A stretch of 64,000 bases of DNA from Apostichopus japonicus (Eukaryota > Echinodermata > Holothuroidea > Aspidochirotida > Stichopodidae): assembly GCF_037975245.1 (NCBI RefSeq), contig NC_092568.1:34690501-34754500 (forward strand). Direction: 5' to 3'. The translations under genes were made by a program, and so were the position numbers. Position 1 is the first letter of the stretch. Each line of letters begins with the position of its first letter. Shown piece by piece: positions 52,574 through 63,115 of the stretch. The notes below the pieces were generated by a model that worked only from the letters and a program-made list of their open reading frames with translations, had not been told where the DNA came from and ran no database searches.

Positions 52574-53850
52574 CAAAGAGAAAAAGGGGAAAAAATGATA
52601 CATTTATTTCAAACTTTATTGCTTAAAACGTTAAATCTGTAGCAATATATTTCGAGCGTTATCGCAGCTCTTCTTCAGTTGCAGGAATGATATGAAAATA
52701 TGAAAGAAACTAGACCTTATTCGGATTTAACTTCGCATTTACTCATTTTATACTCATAAAAGGGAGATCCTTGTTGAGCCCATTATTGTGTGTATTGAGG
52801 CATATACTTTGTTTTCAATTCCCGTTTGCTTTTTTCCTACTTGAAGAAGCCATAGAGAATAACAAATTTCAGGTCAGATTATTGAACCGAAGCCTGAACT
52901 TAGTGCTGGTTTCACCAATATAGGTGACCTGGGGGCACTTGGAACAATAAAGAAGGTAGATGACACAAGTTGGCTGAGTCAAAACCAAATCTACCAGTTC
53001 TCAGAGTGGTACCTGAGGCCCGGTGGAGGAAAGCGGGAGAGGGGTCGTGGTGAGGGCACACCATGCATCTCGGTTTGTTACAAGTGATGTTTCCATTATC
53101 AGGCTCATCACTAGGTGGGGAGGGTAGTTCGAACCAGCATTGATCTGTTATTACGTGGTTGTCTATAGGCTATTACAGGGGAACCTTAAAATGTTCAGCT
53201 ATTATGGGGTCGGAACCTAGAGTACCCCATGCTTGCTTGATTTCATTGAAGAAGGGGCGAAGGGAGGGGTGGTACGTGACAACGAGGGGTAGTCTGTCGG
53301 AATCAGGGTTGTTTCGATAAGTCAGCAGAATATATCGTTTTAAGGACAGAACCTTTTGAGGTGGTAGTTCAGTAGTCGGTACGGGTATGCCCTATTGAGG
53401 AAAAAATTAAGAAGTTCAACGGTCTCATTGAGAACAGTTTGATCACGTGAGTAGATACGCCGGTATCTGAGTAACTGGCTGTAAACAATGGAATTTTTGG
53501 TGTGGCGGGGATGAAAACTGTTGAAGTGGAGATAAGAGTGCCTATCAGTTGGTTTGGCATACACCGATGTCTCTAATTTGTGTTCTTACAATTGTGACTT
53601 GTATATTGAGGAAGGGGATTTGCTTCGTAGACCGTTCAGTGGTAAACAGTGATAAATTCGTTAAAATCATTGGCAAACGTGAACAAGTTGTTCAGTTCTT
53701 GTTCGCCTTTATCCCATAACATAAAAATATCATCAATGTAACGTGCATAGACACATGGTTTGTAAGGAGATGAAAGAAAGTATTTCTTGTTCCAAGCAAT
53801 GCATAAAAATATTGGCATATGAGGGGGCATTTGGGTTCCCATGGCAGTGG
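52573..53850 (-). mobile_element. Penelope-like retroelement remnant
   Basis: On the minus strand the reverse transcriptase shows MGTQMPPHMPIFLC, KYFLSSPYKPCVYARYIDDI (the catalytic YIDD) and FMLWDKGEQELNN. After a frameshift come KPTDRHSYLHFNSFHPRHTK and LRYRRIYSRDQTVLNETVEL; then, in another frame, ILLTYRNNPDSDRLPLVVTY. The C-terminal GIY-YIG endonuclease appears at 52869-52975 as IYLLYCSKCPQVTYIGETST KFRLRFNN. These are the two hallmark domains of Penelope-like elements. The 5' part is missing and at least two frameshifts break it. The 3' non-coding end contains the usual GAAGAGCTGCGATAACGCTC stretch. Confidence 0.9.
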
Positions 53851-53852
53851 GA

Positions 53853-53890
<38 letters not shown>

Positions 53891-53965
53891 AATTATATAT
53901 AAATATATAATTATATATATATATATAATTATATATAATATAATAATAATATATAATATATATAA
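53851..53965. repeat. AT-rich simple repeat
   Basis: (TA)n with ATAATTATATATA variants marks the 5' edge of the Penelope-like fragment. Confidence 0.9.
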
Positions 53966-54220
53966 TTGCTGATAGTTCAATCACCAATAACGACACGCCT
54001 CTTTGCAATAAATGTGGAATGCAATTCTACATATATTAAGTAAAATGGTAAAACACTACACTACATAAATGGAACACCAGGCTTTTCTGTAAGATTCTCG
54101 CAACTTTAAGCAAACTACTGCAGGACCAGATCTTAGTTATCTTATCTATAGCTGCTTTCCGGGTTATCCAATCATGTTTTAAGATACATGTGTTGATCGA
54201 GATGCGAGATTTCTGAATTT

Positions 54221-54472
54221 CTATCGGTTGCCTTGCCTTAAAATTACCGCCAAGTCACCTCTATCAGACTTCTCAAAGGCGTCAATTAATACTTTCTTGG
54301 TGGCATTCTCTCCGTTCTTCCGTTTCCATGCCATAAGCGCCTGAAATGCAGTTTCTCTAACTCCTCCCATCGGCCCAGCATTATCTGCTTTAATAGTAAA
54401 TACTTCCTGATTTGACAATCCTAGGTTTTTGGTTACAATATTGAAACTATCGGCAATTTCAGGTGCCAGAAT
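54221..54472 (-). CDS. Death-domain gene, terminal exon
   Basis: The 252-base exon begins after TTTATCTTCAG and ends at TAG 54221-54223. It contains the complete death domain. Confidence 0.8.
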   Translation of the reverse strand: MLAPEIADSFNIVTKNLGLSNQEVFTIKADNAGPMGGVRETAFQALMAWKRKNGENATKKVLIDAFEKSDRGDLAVILRQGNR

Positions 54473-55217
54473 CTGAAGATAAATAATAATAATTAGAATA
54501 GTAATAATTAGAATAGTAATAATTAGAATAGTAATAATTAGAATAGTTATAATTAGAATAGCAATAATTAGAATAGTCATAATTAGAATAGTCATAATTA
54601 GAATAGTAATAATTAGAATAGTAGTAATTAGAATATATAATTATATATATATATATATATAGAATAGTAGTAATTAGAATAGTCATAATTAGAAGAAGAA
54701 AAAGAAGAAGGGCTTTATCATCATCAAAAACAATAACGAAAATGACAACTATGACGATGACGACGTTGGCGACAATGACGGCGATGACGATAACGACAAG
54801 ATGACGAAGACGATAAAGACGACGATGATGATTAGAGGTAAACAAAGATTTCTTCGGTAAACCCTAATTTTTCAACTCCCAACTGTACATCTTTAAGTGG
54901 ATCGCTTCAGGGTTGAGTTAATTTCCTTCCCCTCTTACCCTCCCAGAGACACGGTAATATATCATTTGCATTCATTGTCATAACTGTCCATTTTTATTTC
55001 ATTACAATATCATTATTTCACGTTTTATTTCTCTCAGTTTTTGGTTCTTTCCAAAGAGAGCGAAAAGAGATATGGATATTTATTTTGGACTACCACAACA
55101 GATGTTTGCTTTCCTTTCCTTCTATTTTCTAACCTGAAGGTCTTTTTCGTCGACTACTTCATCGAGACCATCCAGCAGATCAGGTTTCTGTTCAACCGCA
55201 CAGTCTTGGCTCGCCAT
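54221..55217 (-). CDS. Small death-domain protein (two exons, 111 aa)
   Basis: Joined exons 55217-55134 and 54472-54221 give a 111-residue protein. Exon 1 starts at ATG 55217 and reads MASQDCAVEQKPDLLDGLDE VVDEKDLQ, then a GTTAGA donor in phase 0. Exon 2 follows TTATCTTCAG and encodes a death domain of about 80 residues: IADSFNIVTKNLGLSNQEVF, TIKADNAG, ETAFQALMAWKRKNGENATK, then KVLIDAFEKSDRGDLAVIL and a stop. The pattern LGL...I...A...W...G..AT...L..A....D....L is typical of six-helix death domains that act as adaptors in apoptosis and innate immunity. There is no signal peptide, membrane segment or second death-fold domain. An acceptor-like tag just before the ATG leaves open that exon 1 is internal and the protein longer. 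The host role is inferred from the domain only. Confidence 0.75.
54486..54840. repeat. Intronic tandem repeats (15-bp AATAATTAGAATAGT, then GACGATGACGA)
   Basis: About 13 copies of a 15-bp unit run to about 54690, interrupted once by (TA)n. A GAC/GAT-rich stretch follows to 54840. They fill most of the death-domain gene intron. Confidence 0.9.
55134..55217 (-). CDS. Death-domain gene, first coding exon
   Basis: The 84-base exon has 28 codons from ATG 55217 and donor CAG|GTTAGA at 55133. It is acidic, and the phase matches the next exon. Confidence 0.6.
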
Positions 55218-55792
55218 CTGTATGATTGTAATAGTACATGATAAACATGCAGTAGCAGTATAGACCAAAATATCATCGTAGGTCTCCTTATAGGCCTATA
55301 CTCTACATTTGTAATGTTGCACAATATCATTCACACTGCAAGTATTTTCAAGTCCATATAATATTAATAATAACCACAACAATAACCATAATATATAGCG
55401 CAGAATCCGACAAAACTTGTTCAATGCCCTTTACATGATTGATGACGAAAAGAAAATATCTAATAACAATGTGAAAAAAGATGAGTTCAAAGACGATGCT
55501 TAAACCGATCAAGTGAGTCCAGATATTTTTTATTTACTGGATTTTTTTCCACCAGCGGGGGAGGGGTTGGTGCAGCATGTGAAAGCTACGATCTCCGATC
55601 GTTTTCAGTCGAGACACTGAAACATTAAGCTGGTTAAAATATTGCGATTTAGATGGCCTCCAAGTCAGATTTACAATATTTAATCAACCTAGTAGGCATG
55701 GGATCGAGACAACAGTGTTTAGATACAAGTCCTAATATAATACACAACTTCTACCAATAATTTACAGAATGTTGAAAGAATCTCATTGTAGT
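55218..55792. other. Upstream of the death-domain gene
   Basis: No further exon recognised. A TAATATTAATAATAACC...TATATAGCGCAGAATC stretch near 55362-55430 belongs to the same dispersed repeat type as 2986 and 13240. Confidence 0.5.
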
Positions 55793-56082
55793 CAGGCGCG
55801 TAGTGAGGAATTTCACAAGGGAGGGGCGAACCTGTAGGCAAATTATTAGAGCCTTAGATTCGGCATTGGAACCTATCTAAGCGTAGCGCCACCATTAGTT
55901 GGCGCGAAGGGTGCATGAAAATTTTGGACGGAAATTGCTGGAAATTGCACTTCCCAGGCATCTAAGCATTCATTTTCTAGTTTGAAATTACTAGCGATAT
56001 CATAAAAACGTACAAAAAAATATGCTCAAGGGGGGGTGGGCGGTCTCCCCCTTCGCCCCCTGGCTACGCGCCTGGTTGTAGT
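55785..56082. mobile_element. hAT-type MITE (282 bp) with TSD
   Basis: It starts CAGGCGCGTAGTG at 55793 and ends GGCTACGCGCCTG at 56074. The flanks ATTGTAGT and GTTGTAGT form a 7-of-8 target duplication. It carries the shared CTATCTAAGCGTAGCGCCAC block at about 55873. A partial relative begins at 61371. Confidence 0.88.
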
Positions 56083-56185
56083 AGTGTCAAGCAGTGTAGG
56101 ATGGTCGTTCGTAGGCAAGACATGATGCTTGCTCAAATGTCTTCAATTTTCTCACTTAAAATATTTGCAAATTTGTCTGGTAATT

Positions 56186-56345
56186 CATTACGAGTTCAAC
56201 CGGTTAGCCGTCGCTTGGTTTAAGCTCAGAAGAAAACGGCGATTTTCCGCGTAGCAAGCAATCTTCGTGAATCACATGATTCCCGGAAAGTCGCCGTTTT
56301 TTCAATATAAACCAAGCGAGGGCTAACTAAGTTGAACTCTTAATG
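56186..56345. repeat. Fold-back palindrome (about 65-bp arms)
   Basis: The left arm from CATTACGAGTTCAACCGGTT includes AGCCGTCGCTTGGTTTA and AACGGCGATTTTCCG. The right arm reads CGGAAAGTCGCCGTTTT, AAACCAAGCGAGGGCTAA and GTTGAACTCTTAATG. It is probably a small fold-back MITE. Confidence 0.85.
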
Positions 56346-56609
56346 TGTGGTAATAGTTACGTTGATTGGTAAACACGACGGGGATAGAGATCAATCTCCT
56401 CTAACTTCACTGTTTACAATTAAAACGGCGTTTGGTTGTTTTCAGCAATTCTGTTCGGAGAAAAAGACTAACTGGATTCAAACATCAATGGAGAAACTTT
56501 TCTACATTGGTCTAGTAAATTTCTTTGTCGACGGTTACTATTGACTTACTGTACTTTATCTCGAGATTTCTTCAGATTGTCTGTTTAGTCACTATTTTAT
56601 CCGTTAGCA
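56346..56609. other. Intergenic, no gene
   Basis: A 65-codon plus-strand frame here has no family resemblance. Confidence 0.35.
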
Positions 56610-56612
56610 ATG

Positions 56613-56679
56613 GTGCAGGGGAGGGGAGGGAGAGGAGAGGGGAGAGGGAAGGAAGGGAGGGGAAGGGAAGACGGAGTGG
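56613..56679. repeat. Polypurine tract (G/A)
   Basis: An almost pure GGGA/GGAGA strand of about 60 bases, able in principle to form triplex DNA. A low-complexity feature. Confidence 0.85.
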
Positions 56680-56869
56680 TGCGAAACAAGCTTACGGAGC
56701 ATGATTATCCAAAACGTTAATAAGTGTATTGTTATAGTCATTAATACTGCTATCAATGTCACCATCACAAGATGGATTATCCAAATGAAAACTGACATCA
56801 TCACAGGTAAGAAATGTATCGTGTGTAGTGCACACATTCAGGAAACGATGAAATTCGGTCTGAAATAAT

Positions 56870-57490
56870 GATAAAGTGAAACCGGAGGAGGGCAGTAAAT
56901 AGAAAACAGTTTGAAAAGAACATCCTGCACTCATCCGTCGATATCGCAGTAGCTCAGACTTACTGGAGACAGGCTTTCCCATAATTGGTATGAAACCAAC
57001 ACACTGAGAAACACATCCCATCAGTAATGATCAGCCAATCGTTCGTACCAGCTTCCATAACAACAACAAGACATTCGAAATTTCAGGTCTTGTATTAAAG
57101 TCCTCAATCGATATCACATTAGCGCAGTGAAACCGTTTCTCCGTGAATGAGGAGGGCGGTAAATAGAAAACAGTTGCAAAAGAACATCCTGCACTCATCG
57201 ATATCGCAGTAGCTCAGACTTATTGTAGACCGGCTTTCCCTGAATTGGCATAGAAACCAACACACTGAGAAACACATCCCATCAGTTATGATCAGCCAAT
57301 CGTTGATACCATGCAGCTTCCATAACAGCAACAAGACATTCGAATTTTCAGTTTTTTTATTACGAGTCCTCAATCGATATCGCAGTACCCCAGACTTACT
57401 GTAGACATTATGCTTTCCCTGAACTGGCATAGAAACCAACAAACTGAGAAATATGATCAGCCAACCGTTCGTACCAGCGTCCATAGCAAC
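56870..57490 (-). repeat. Tandem triplication of a block of about 250 bp
   Basis: Blocks such as ATCGATATCGCAGTAGCTCA, GAAACCAACACACTGAGAAA, CAGCCAATCGTT, CAACAAGACATTCGAA and GAACATCCTGCACTCATC recur in the same order three times (about 56890-57115, 57140-57365 and 57366-57490, the last shortened). Each copy carries a minus-strand ATG followed by a hydrophobic stretch. Confidence 0.85.
57400..57484 (-). CDS. Possible signal-peptide first exon
   Basis: In the third repeat copy ATG 57484 opens MDAGTNGWLIIFLSLLVSMP VQGKHNVY and ends in phase 1 at the donor GTAAGTCTGG (57399). The profile (short polar start, hydrophobic core, small residues before cleavage after VQG) is that of a secretory signal. 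The two other copies are altered: one has lost the donor GT and both have changed hydrophobic cores. Downstream exons of such a gene were not found. A direct splice to 55217 would be out of frame. Confidence 0.35.
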
Positions 57491-57744
57491 AGCACCGCAT
57501 CTCGTGAAGCAGTTACACAGATACCGATTCGCGAAAAAGGATTCAGTAGTAAAAATAACACATTTTCCATAATAAACGATAACAGATCTAGAAAATGTCC
57601 AAATTGTACGGTAAGTAAACACAATATCACAGGACGTAAGAAACACAATACACATAAGTAGAGTGAAAATGGAATGTAGGTGTAGCCATCAGAAATATGA
57701 CAAAAGGCAGCCTGCACAATTATCACCTGTGGGGCAGCTAAAAC

Positions 57745-57795
57745 AGCTATCACCCTCCCCACCCCTCCCCCTACCCCCCCCCCCCCCCGCCGAAT
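57745..57795. repeat. C-rich tract
   Basis: A run of C with few interruptions. Open frames across it on either strand are artefacts. Confidence 0.9.
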
Positions 57796-58179
57796 GCACA
57801 CATACGTTTCGTACTAGGATACACTCTACAGTGTTGCTAGATCATTCAGGCTTACCTCATATTCTTTGAACTATCTAAGGAAATACACACTACAGAGGAA
57901 ATAGCCGTATACTTAAAATGTAGCAAGATTACTATAGGTTCTCATTTACTTGGCTATTACGCACAAACAAAACTTATCAATTCCAATGTGAAAGAGAACC
58001 TGCAATACTTACGGCGCTTCCTTTCTATGCCACTAATTATATACAAACTCAGAATTGTGAATATTTCGTTTACCGTTTAAGTGGCAAGCTATAGGAGTAG
58101 AATCTTGTAGTGACATTTGCTTTCTGTGCAGAATTTAACTGCGAACATGTGCCAGTTTCACAATCTGTACAAGCTTATA

Positions 58180-58770
58180 TTTGGTGCTGCCAGTGGTGTA
58201 TGCATTGTATTAGGAAGCTGCTACGAATCCCTTTATGCTTCGATAGTATATACGTCTTCATCTCCCCTGGTAGTGCAGATCTATAGTATACATCTTTAGT
58301 TGAGCCAATAGTTCAGTTCACTATTATATTTTCAAAGGGTTAAAGGAACCCGACAGGAGCTCATTTAAAATCCTATCCATAATGTTTGTGGATGATCTCC
58401 GTCATATCTGAAGCGTCCCATTTTCGATCGGTGTGCATGAAAGCGAGGTAGTCGTACAAATGTTGCTCTCCTTCATCTTCCTGGGAACGCAACCTAGTGT
58501 CCCCATTCGACCTAGTCCTATGCGGGGCTTCCCAGTGGTACATGGATTGAATAAGGAAGCTGACACGAATCCCTTGTAATTCGATATTATATGTTGTCAT
58601 CTTCTTTGCTTGTCAAGATTTATGCTTCCTCAGTGTATGTTAAGTGCTTCCCAATCGGGAATAAGGAAGCTAACATGAGCTCACTTGAAACCCTATCCAT
58701 GTGATGATTGTGGATGGCCTCTGGCCTATACGAAGCGTCTCCTTTTCGATCAGTGTTCAGCGAATAGCGA
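58180..58770. repeat. Local tandem duplication (about 250-300 bp unit)
   Basis: Blocks such as AGGAAGCTGACACGAATCCC, CCTATCCATAATG, TGTGGATGATCTCC and TTTTCGATCGGTGT recur two to three times with divergence. No coding potential recognised. Confidence 0.7.
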
Positions 58771-58789
58771 GCAAGTAGTGTAACAGGGG

Positions 58790-58912
58790 GGTAGGAGCCG
58801 GAGGGGGGGGGCACTGGGGGCAAACTATCTAAGCGTAGCGCCACCACGAGTTGGCGCGAAGCGTACAAGAAAATTTTGGCCGAAAATGCCTTCCAGATCG
58901 CTATTTCCAATA
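58790..58912. repeat. Partial hAT MITE core
   Basis: A G-rich lead-in is followed by CTATCTAAGCGTAGCGCCAC, GAGTTGGCGCGAAGCGTACA and AGAAAATTTTGGCCGAAAAT. These 78 bases are the same as at 61421-61498. The rest is missing. Confidence 0.8.
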
Positions 58913-59099
58913 TAGCAAATGTGCCCTACTGGCAAATAAAATGTGCCCCTTTGGTGAAGAACTGTCTTTTGGATATCTTAAGCCTTTGTTAATTTTAATA
59001 TATTATTTTAATTATATATTTTTAGTCTGTACATGCTATTCTTAAAATGGCATCCCCATATCTATTTGTAGCACGGTTAACAATAAGCAATCTCGATAT

Positions 59100-59225
59100 A
59101 AAAGCATTGATAGCATACTAACACATCATATACATTTAAGTGATATGGCCGGTGTTTATCGGTTTATAGCATAACGAGTGGTGGTTGTGGATTGAGAAAG
59201 TGCCCCTCTGATGTTGTGCCCCCAC
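59100..59225 (+). repeat. Dispersed repeat, copy B (pair with 44705-44840)
   Basis: Reverse-complement match to copy A over about 120 bases, with shared GATATGGCCGGTGT, ATCGGTTTATAGCATA and TGATGTTGTGCCCCCAC-type blocks. Confidence 0.8.
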
Positions 59226-59953
59226 TTTTTGGAAGCTTCCTGCCCCCCCATTCATACTCATGGAATCAGCACGTAGCGTCCCTATCCGACATATCTGCAA
59301 CACTGAAGGAGGTGAAAAAATCCAATTCATCATCACCGCCGTGCTATCGTGGTGCTAAAAGTTGTTTTGAAACCATTGAAAGAACAGAACTCTAATAACA
59401 GTTCGCAAACCGAAAATCACTAATTCTATGCGAGAGTCCGCTCAGCAACACCGCATAGCACCAATTGTGGTTCCTAGTGTAGTTTTGACAGGGAGCGGAC
59501 ACTGTAACCTTCACACTCATAACCCCTCCACCCTGCACAATATTTATACGTAGCTTCGAAAGAATGACGTGACTTGTACACACCATTTCAGTCTGACAAG
59601 TCATACCAAACTAAGAAAACACATAGCCTACCGTTTAAAATATAAGTTGAACTTACACTAATTGTTCCGGGATCGTCGTCTAGATATGTCTACCCGTCTG
59701 ATTGTGTATCCAATCACTAAATTTGTCTTGCAAACTCTCACAAAACAATCCTGTCTATCACGTAACAAAGTCTCAGTTGTTCACTTCCTGCTGCAAAAGT
59801 GCTCAATACATAGACGTATAGAGCAAGTACATAATATAGTAAACGTATATGGTAACCTACATCATGTTGTTACTCGAGTTTCACACATCTGCGGCTATCA
59901 TCAGACAACAATACATAACGTGTAGGCCTATGTGAAAATAATATGTATATGAG
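59226..59953. other. Intergenic, no gene
   Basis: Short open frames only, none with recognisable domains. Confidence 0.4.
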
Positions 59954-60110
59954 CAGGGGCGTATCCTGGATTTTCTAAAACGGGGGGCGCGAATTACTAT
60001 CTAAGCGGAGCGCCACCTTCGGTTGGCGCGCAGCGTACAAGAAAATTTCTGGTTTTGATACCCCCCAGATCACCGGAAATGACACTTCTCGGGCTTGAAA
60101 ATGACCAACC
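59954..60110. mobile_element. Partial hAT MITE
   Basis: It begins CAGGGGCGTATCCTGGATTT, a typical hAT MITE start, and carries CTATCTAAGCGGAGCGCCAC and GTTGGCGCGCAGCGTACAAG, then CCCAGATCACCGGAAATGAC. No matching right end was found. Confidence 0.7.
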
Positions 60111-60560
60111 AGATGTACACATTTGCATGAGAACCAAGTATTTCCCAATAGTTATTTCCCCATCCATAACCTTTTTGAAGATTGTCACCAGTTACACATC
60201 ATGTTCGACCTCATCGCATCTCCTGCATGTGGATCATTGCTTTTTGTAGGTGATTCTACGTCGCGGCCCACAATACCCGACAGCCAATGTTGCAAAAATT
60301 TCATCTTTAGACAACCAATATAAAAAACCTCCTTGAACCCCTAACAGACTGGTCAAAATTGCACGAGTAAAGGGAAGTATGATGAAGAATGTTGGTCAGG
60401 AAATTTTCGAAAATTCAGACACAGTTAATTTATTGGTGTACAAATATTGAAACCTCCTATAACGGCTATTATAAAACTTCGTTGAAGGAAATGAAAAGAA
60501 AAACCAGATATTCCCGAAACCGAACACTACACACATAGGTCAAGGAGGCGGGTGGGGGGG

Positions 60561-60963
60561 GGGGGGTGCAGTGGCGGAGCTAGGGGTATTGGTCAGAGGG
60601 GCAAGAATGGACTGTAGGGGCGCTTTCAACACTATCTAAGCGGAGCGCCACTACAGGTTGGCGCGGAGCGTACAGAATTTGTTGAGTAAAGATACTCCCT
60701 AGATCGCCGTAAATGACCCTTTACGGGCCTTTCTAATTTGCAGATAAACGAAGAATAAATAGCCGTTAGAGCATTTTGACAGAAAATTACACCAACAAAA
60801 TGTAACAAATTTCAATAGGTATAGAGAGCGCAATAAAAAAGTCAATAATCGCGAATAAGTAAAAAGTGGTAAAAAGCTGAAAAGGACGCCAGCAGTCCAT
60901 TTGAGTCCGTAGGGGGGGGGATTCGCCCCCTGACTATATGGACGCTCCGCCACTGGGGGGGGG
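60561..60963. mobile_element. Intact hAT-type MITE (387 bp)
   Basis: It starts CAGTGGCGGAGC at 60569 and ends GCTCCGCCACTG at 60955, a perfect 12-bp inverted pair. The G-rich flanks are compatible with an 8-bp duplication (7 of 8). It is the uninterrupted counterpart of the nested MITE at 18478-33105 and supports the reading of that locus. Confidence 0.9.
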
Positions 60964-61370
60964 GGCTAACGAAATATTTCTTTCTGAAAATTCGAGCAAT
61001 ATGCTGAGAATTTTTCGGCCATTACTAATGTAAAAGAGAGTTTTGACGTAATTGGACCTCCATGCTTTTTCTCCATCTACACAGGACAATTCGTTGTTTA
61101 TATGAGCATCCCGCGGTATACCGCGCAACTTTCAGTGGCCGTACGGTACATGATGGCATGCGATGTAATAACCGATGCTTGCTTATATGATATTGCCATT
61201 AACATGTTGGTTATATTTTTCGGGCAAAGTCGTTACAGCTCCCCAAATCAAATTGGGCTCCTTCGCCTTCGACTACACACAAAGACACTTTTGAGGCTGT
61301 TGATCCTGGAACGCCATTTTCATGCTCACTGATATGATGTGATATCTGCTGTTTGCTTTACAAATTCGAA
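60964..61370. other. Intergenic, no gene
   Basis: No domain or repeat recognised. Confidence 0.4.
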
Positions 61371-61612
61371 CAGGCGCGTAGCGAATAATTTGCCAAGGGA
61401 GGGGCGAAGCATGTAGGCAAACTATCTAAGCGTAGCGCCACCACGAGTTGGCGCGAAGCGTACAAGAAAATTTTGGCCGAAAATGCCTTCCAGATCGCTG
61501 GAAATGACACTTCCATTGCCTTCTATGTTGCATCTAAGCATTTTCTATTTCGAATTTATTAGAGATATCATAAAAAAAATATGCTCGGGGGGAGGGGGGC
61601 GGCGGTCGCCCC
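61371..61612. mobile_element. hAT MITE, truncated relative of 55793-56074
   Basis: It begins CAGGCGCGTAGCGAATAATT and carries the shared subterminal block and TGGAAATGACACTTCC. The GCTACGCGCCTG end is missing; the copy stops near GGCGGCGGTCGCCCC. Confidence 0.8.
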
Positions 61613-61926
61613 ATTCCCGAAATGAGTCATGTTCCCCGACGACTCGGTCGAGTTCGAGACCAGCCACAGTTGGTTTCATAGCACAATTGTTTAAGGCGTC
61701 CATACATACACACGCGTTATGATAGACCATACATAGTATATATATATATATATATAGATACATTAGTGAGAGAGGAAAAATGGAAACGTCAAAAATGGAG
61801 TTGTCGGTGTAAGGGGTAGGGTGAGGCACACGCCCATTCCGAAATCCTCGATCCGTCACTTGCTACCCGGCCATGTGTATATAATAGGGTTCAGCGCTGT
61901 AATGATGTCACTGTTCCTCTTTCTCT

Positions 61927-62118
61927 TCCCGGTGTCTTGGCGTTTATCTTCTACTACCTCCTTTTCTCCTTTTTCTCTCCTTCTTTTTCTTTTCCCTTCC
62001 TTCCTCTCCTCCTCCTCTTTTTCCCCTCTTTTTTCCTTTTTTCTTCTCTTTTTTTTTCTTTCCTCTTTTTCTTACCCGGGGGGCGCGCGCCCCCAACGCC
62101 CCCCTGGATACGCGCCTG
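61927..62118. repeat. Polypyrimidine tract and orphan MITE end
   Basis: About 150 bases of almost pure C/T lead into GGGGGGCGCGCGCCCCC and the end GGATACGCGCCTG (62118), which matches the right end of the GGCGCGTAG-type MITEs. The matching left end was not located. Confidence 0.7.
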
Positions 62119-62944
62119 ATGAGTATATACATGTATGTAAATGAAAAGTGTGTTGTCAATATGAATGGACTTTAGACTTAAACAAATGTTTACCAGATAT
62201 AGTAACTATAGAGATAAGTGTTCAACGTATCGTGATTGAGCGTGCAGCTGGATCATTTGTATAACAAAAGAATGTCAGGCAATCTCATCATTAATGTTTG
62301 GTATCATATACCTTATAATCCATCGAATTATCGACTTTCTCCCTTACAATTTCTCTAATAACAGGAGAAACATCAACACAACGTATCACCTGAGAAAATT
62401 GGAAGTCAAAACAAATAAGTCCAAAATTGGAAGGTATGAAAAGAGCTCAATATTGAAAGTAGATGGTCCAATCTGCTATGTCTCATCTCTCAGAATTTAC
62501 AATGCAAAGTTCCTCTGGAGAAGATTCCAAACTTCTTAAAACGAAGTAACTAATTAGAACAACTTATAAGTATATGGTGTAAAGTACATGCCCCCTCGGT
62601 GATTATCAAATACAGACTGTGGTAGATTTACTAAACGACTGCATTTAATCTATACACAAACATCATACGTTTATATTATTCATCCATATATTTATGTAAT
62701 TTCATAAGATTTACTTACTCCCAGGTTACTGATACATACTAGTGTTAATTTCAGATATTGAATATAACAGACATATATACTCTCGTATACTCACGCGTAT
62801 TGAATGTATTATTTATCTTGTCTTCTCTCTCCTGTACTGAAGCGGGAAAGCGACACATACAACACATTAGCTTATTTCAGTTATGATAGTGAAAAGTTCT
62901 GAAAAAAATACAGAATCGTCATGCACTGATAACGAAAAGTGTCT
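62119..62944. other. Intergenic, no gene
   Basis: AT-rich sequence, without a recognised exon or repeat. Confidence 0.4.
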
Positions 62945-63115
62945 GGCAAAATTTCACTATCTCCAGTAACTTGTACATGGTATCAATAGCCTTGGAACTA
63001 ATTTTGTGTGGAAATTTTAACTTGATAGCATGAGTTGTAGTTTAATATACGGCAAAATGAAGCATGTCTTTGTTGTACCAAAAACTACTTGTGCTGAGCT
63101 GTAGGTTCTCTCATA
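62945..63115 (+). repeat. Dispersed repeat, copy B (pair with 48270-48470)
   Basis: Shares ATCAATAGCCTTGGAACTAA, TTTGTGTGGAAATTTTAACT, GCATGAGTTGTAGTTTAATA and GAAGCATGTCTTTGTTGTA with the reverse complement of copy A. Confidence 0.8.

Noticed and set aside
54459-54845. 128-codon minus-strand frame with YSN repeats
   Set aside because: It translates the 15-bp tandem repeat of the death-domain gene intron.
55134-57400. Splice of the signal-peptide exon to the death-domain gene, making a receptor
   Set aside because: The donor is phase 1 while the exon ending at 55134 opens in phase 0 at its ATG; the joined frame meets a stop within a few codons.
57457-57801. Gly-rich minus-strand frame
   Set aside because: It crosses the C-rich tract; no domain was seen.
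61821-62159. Phe/Ser-rich and Lys/Gly-rich frames
   Set aside because: They are readings of a polypyrimidine tract on both strands.
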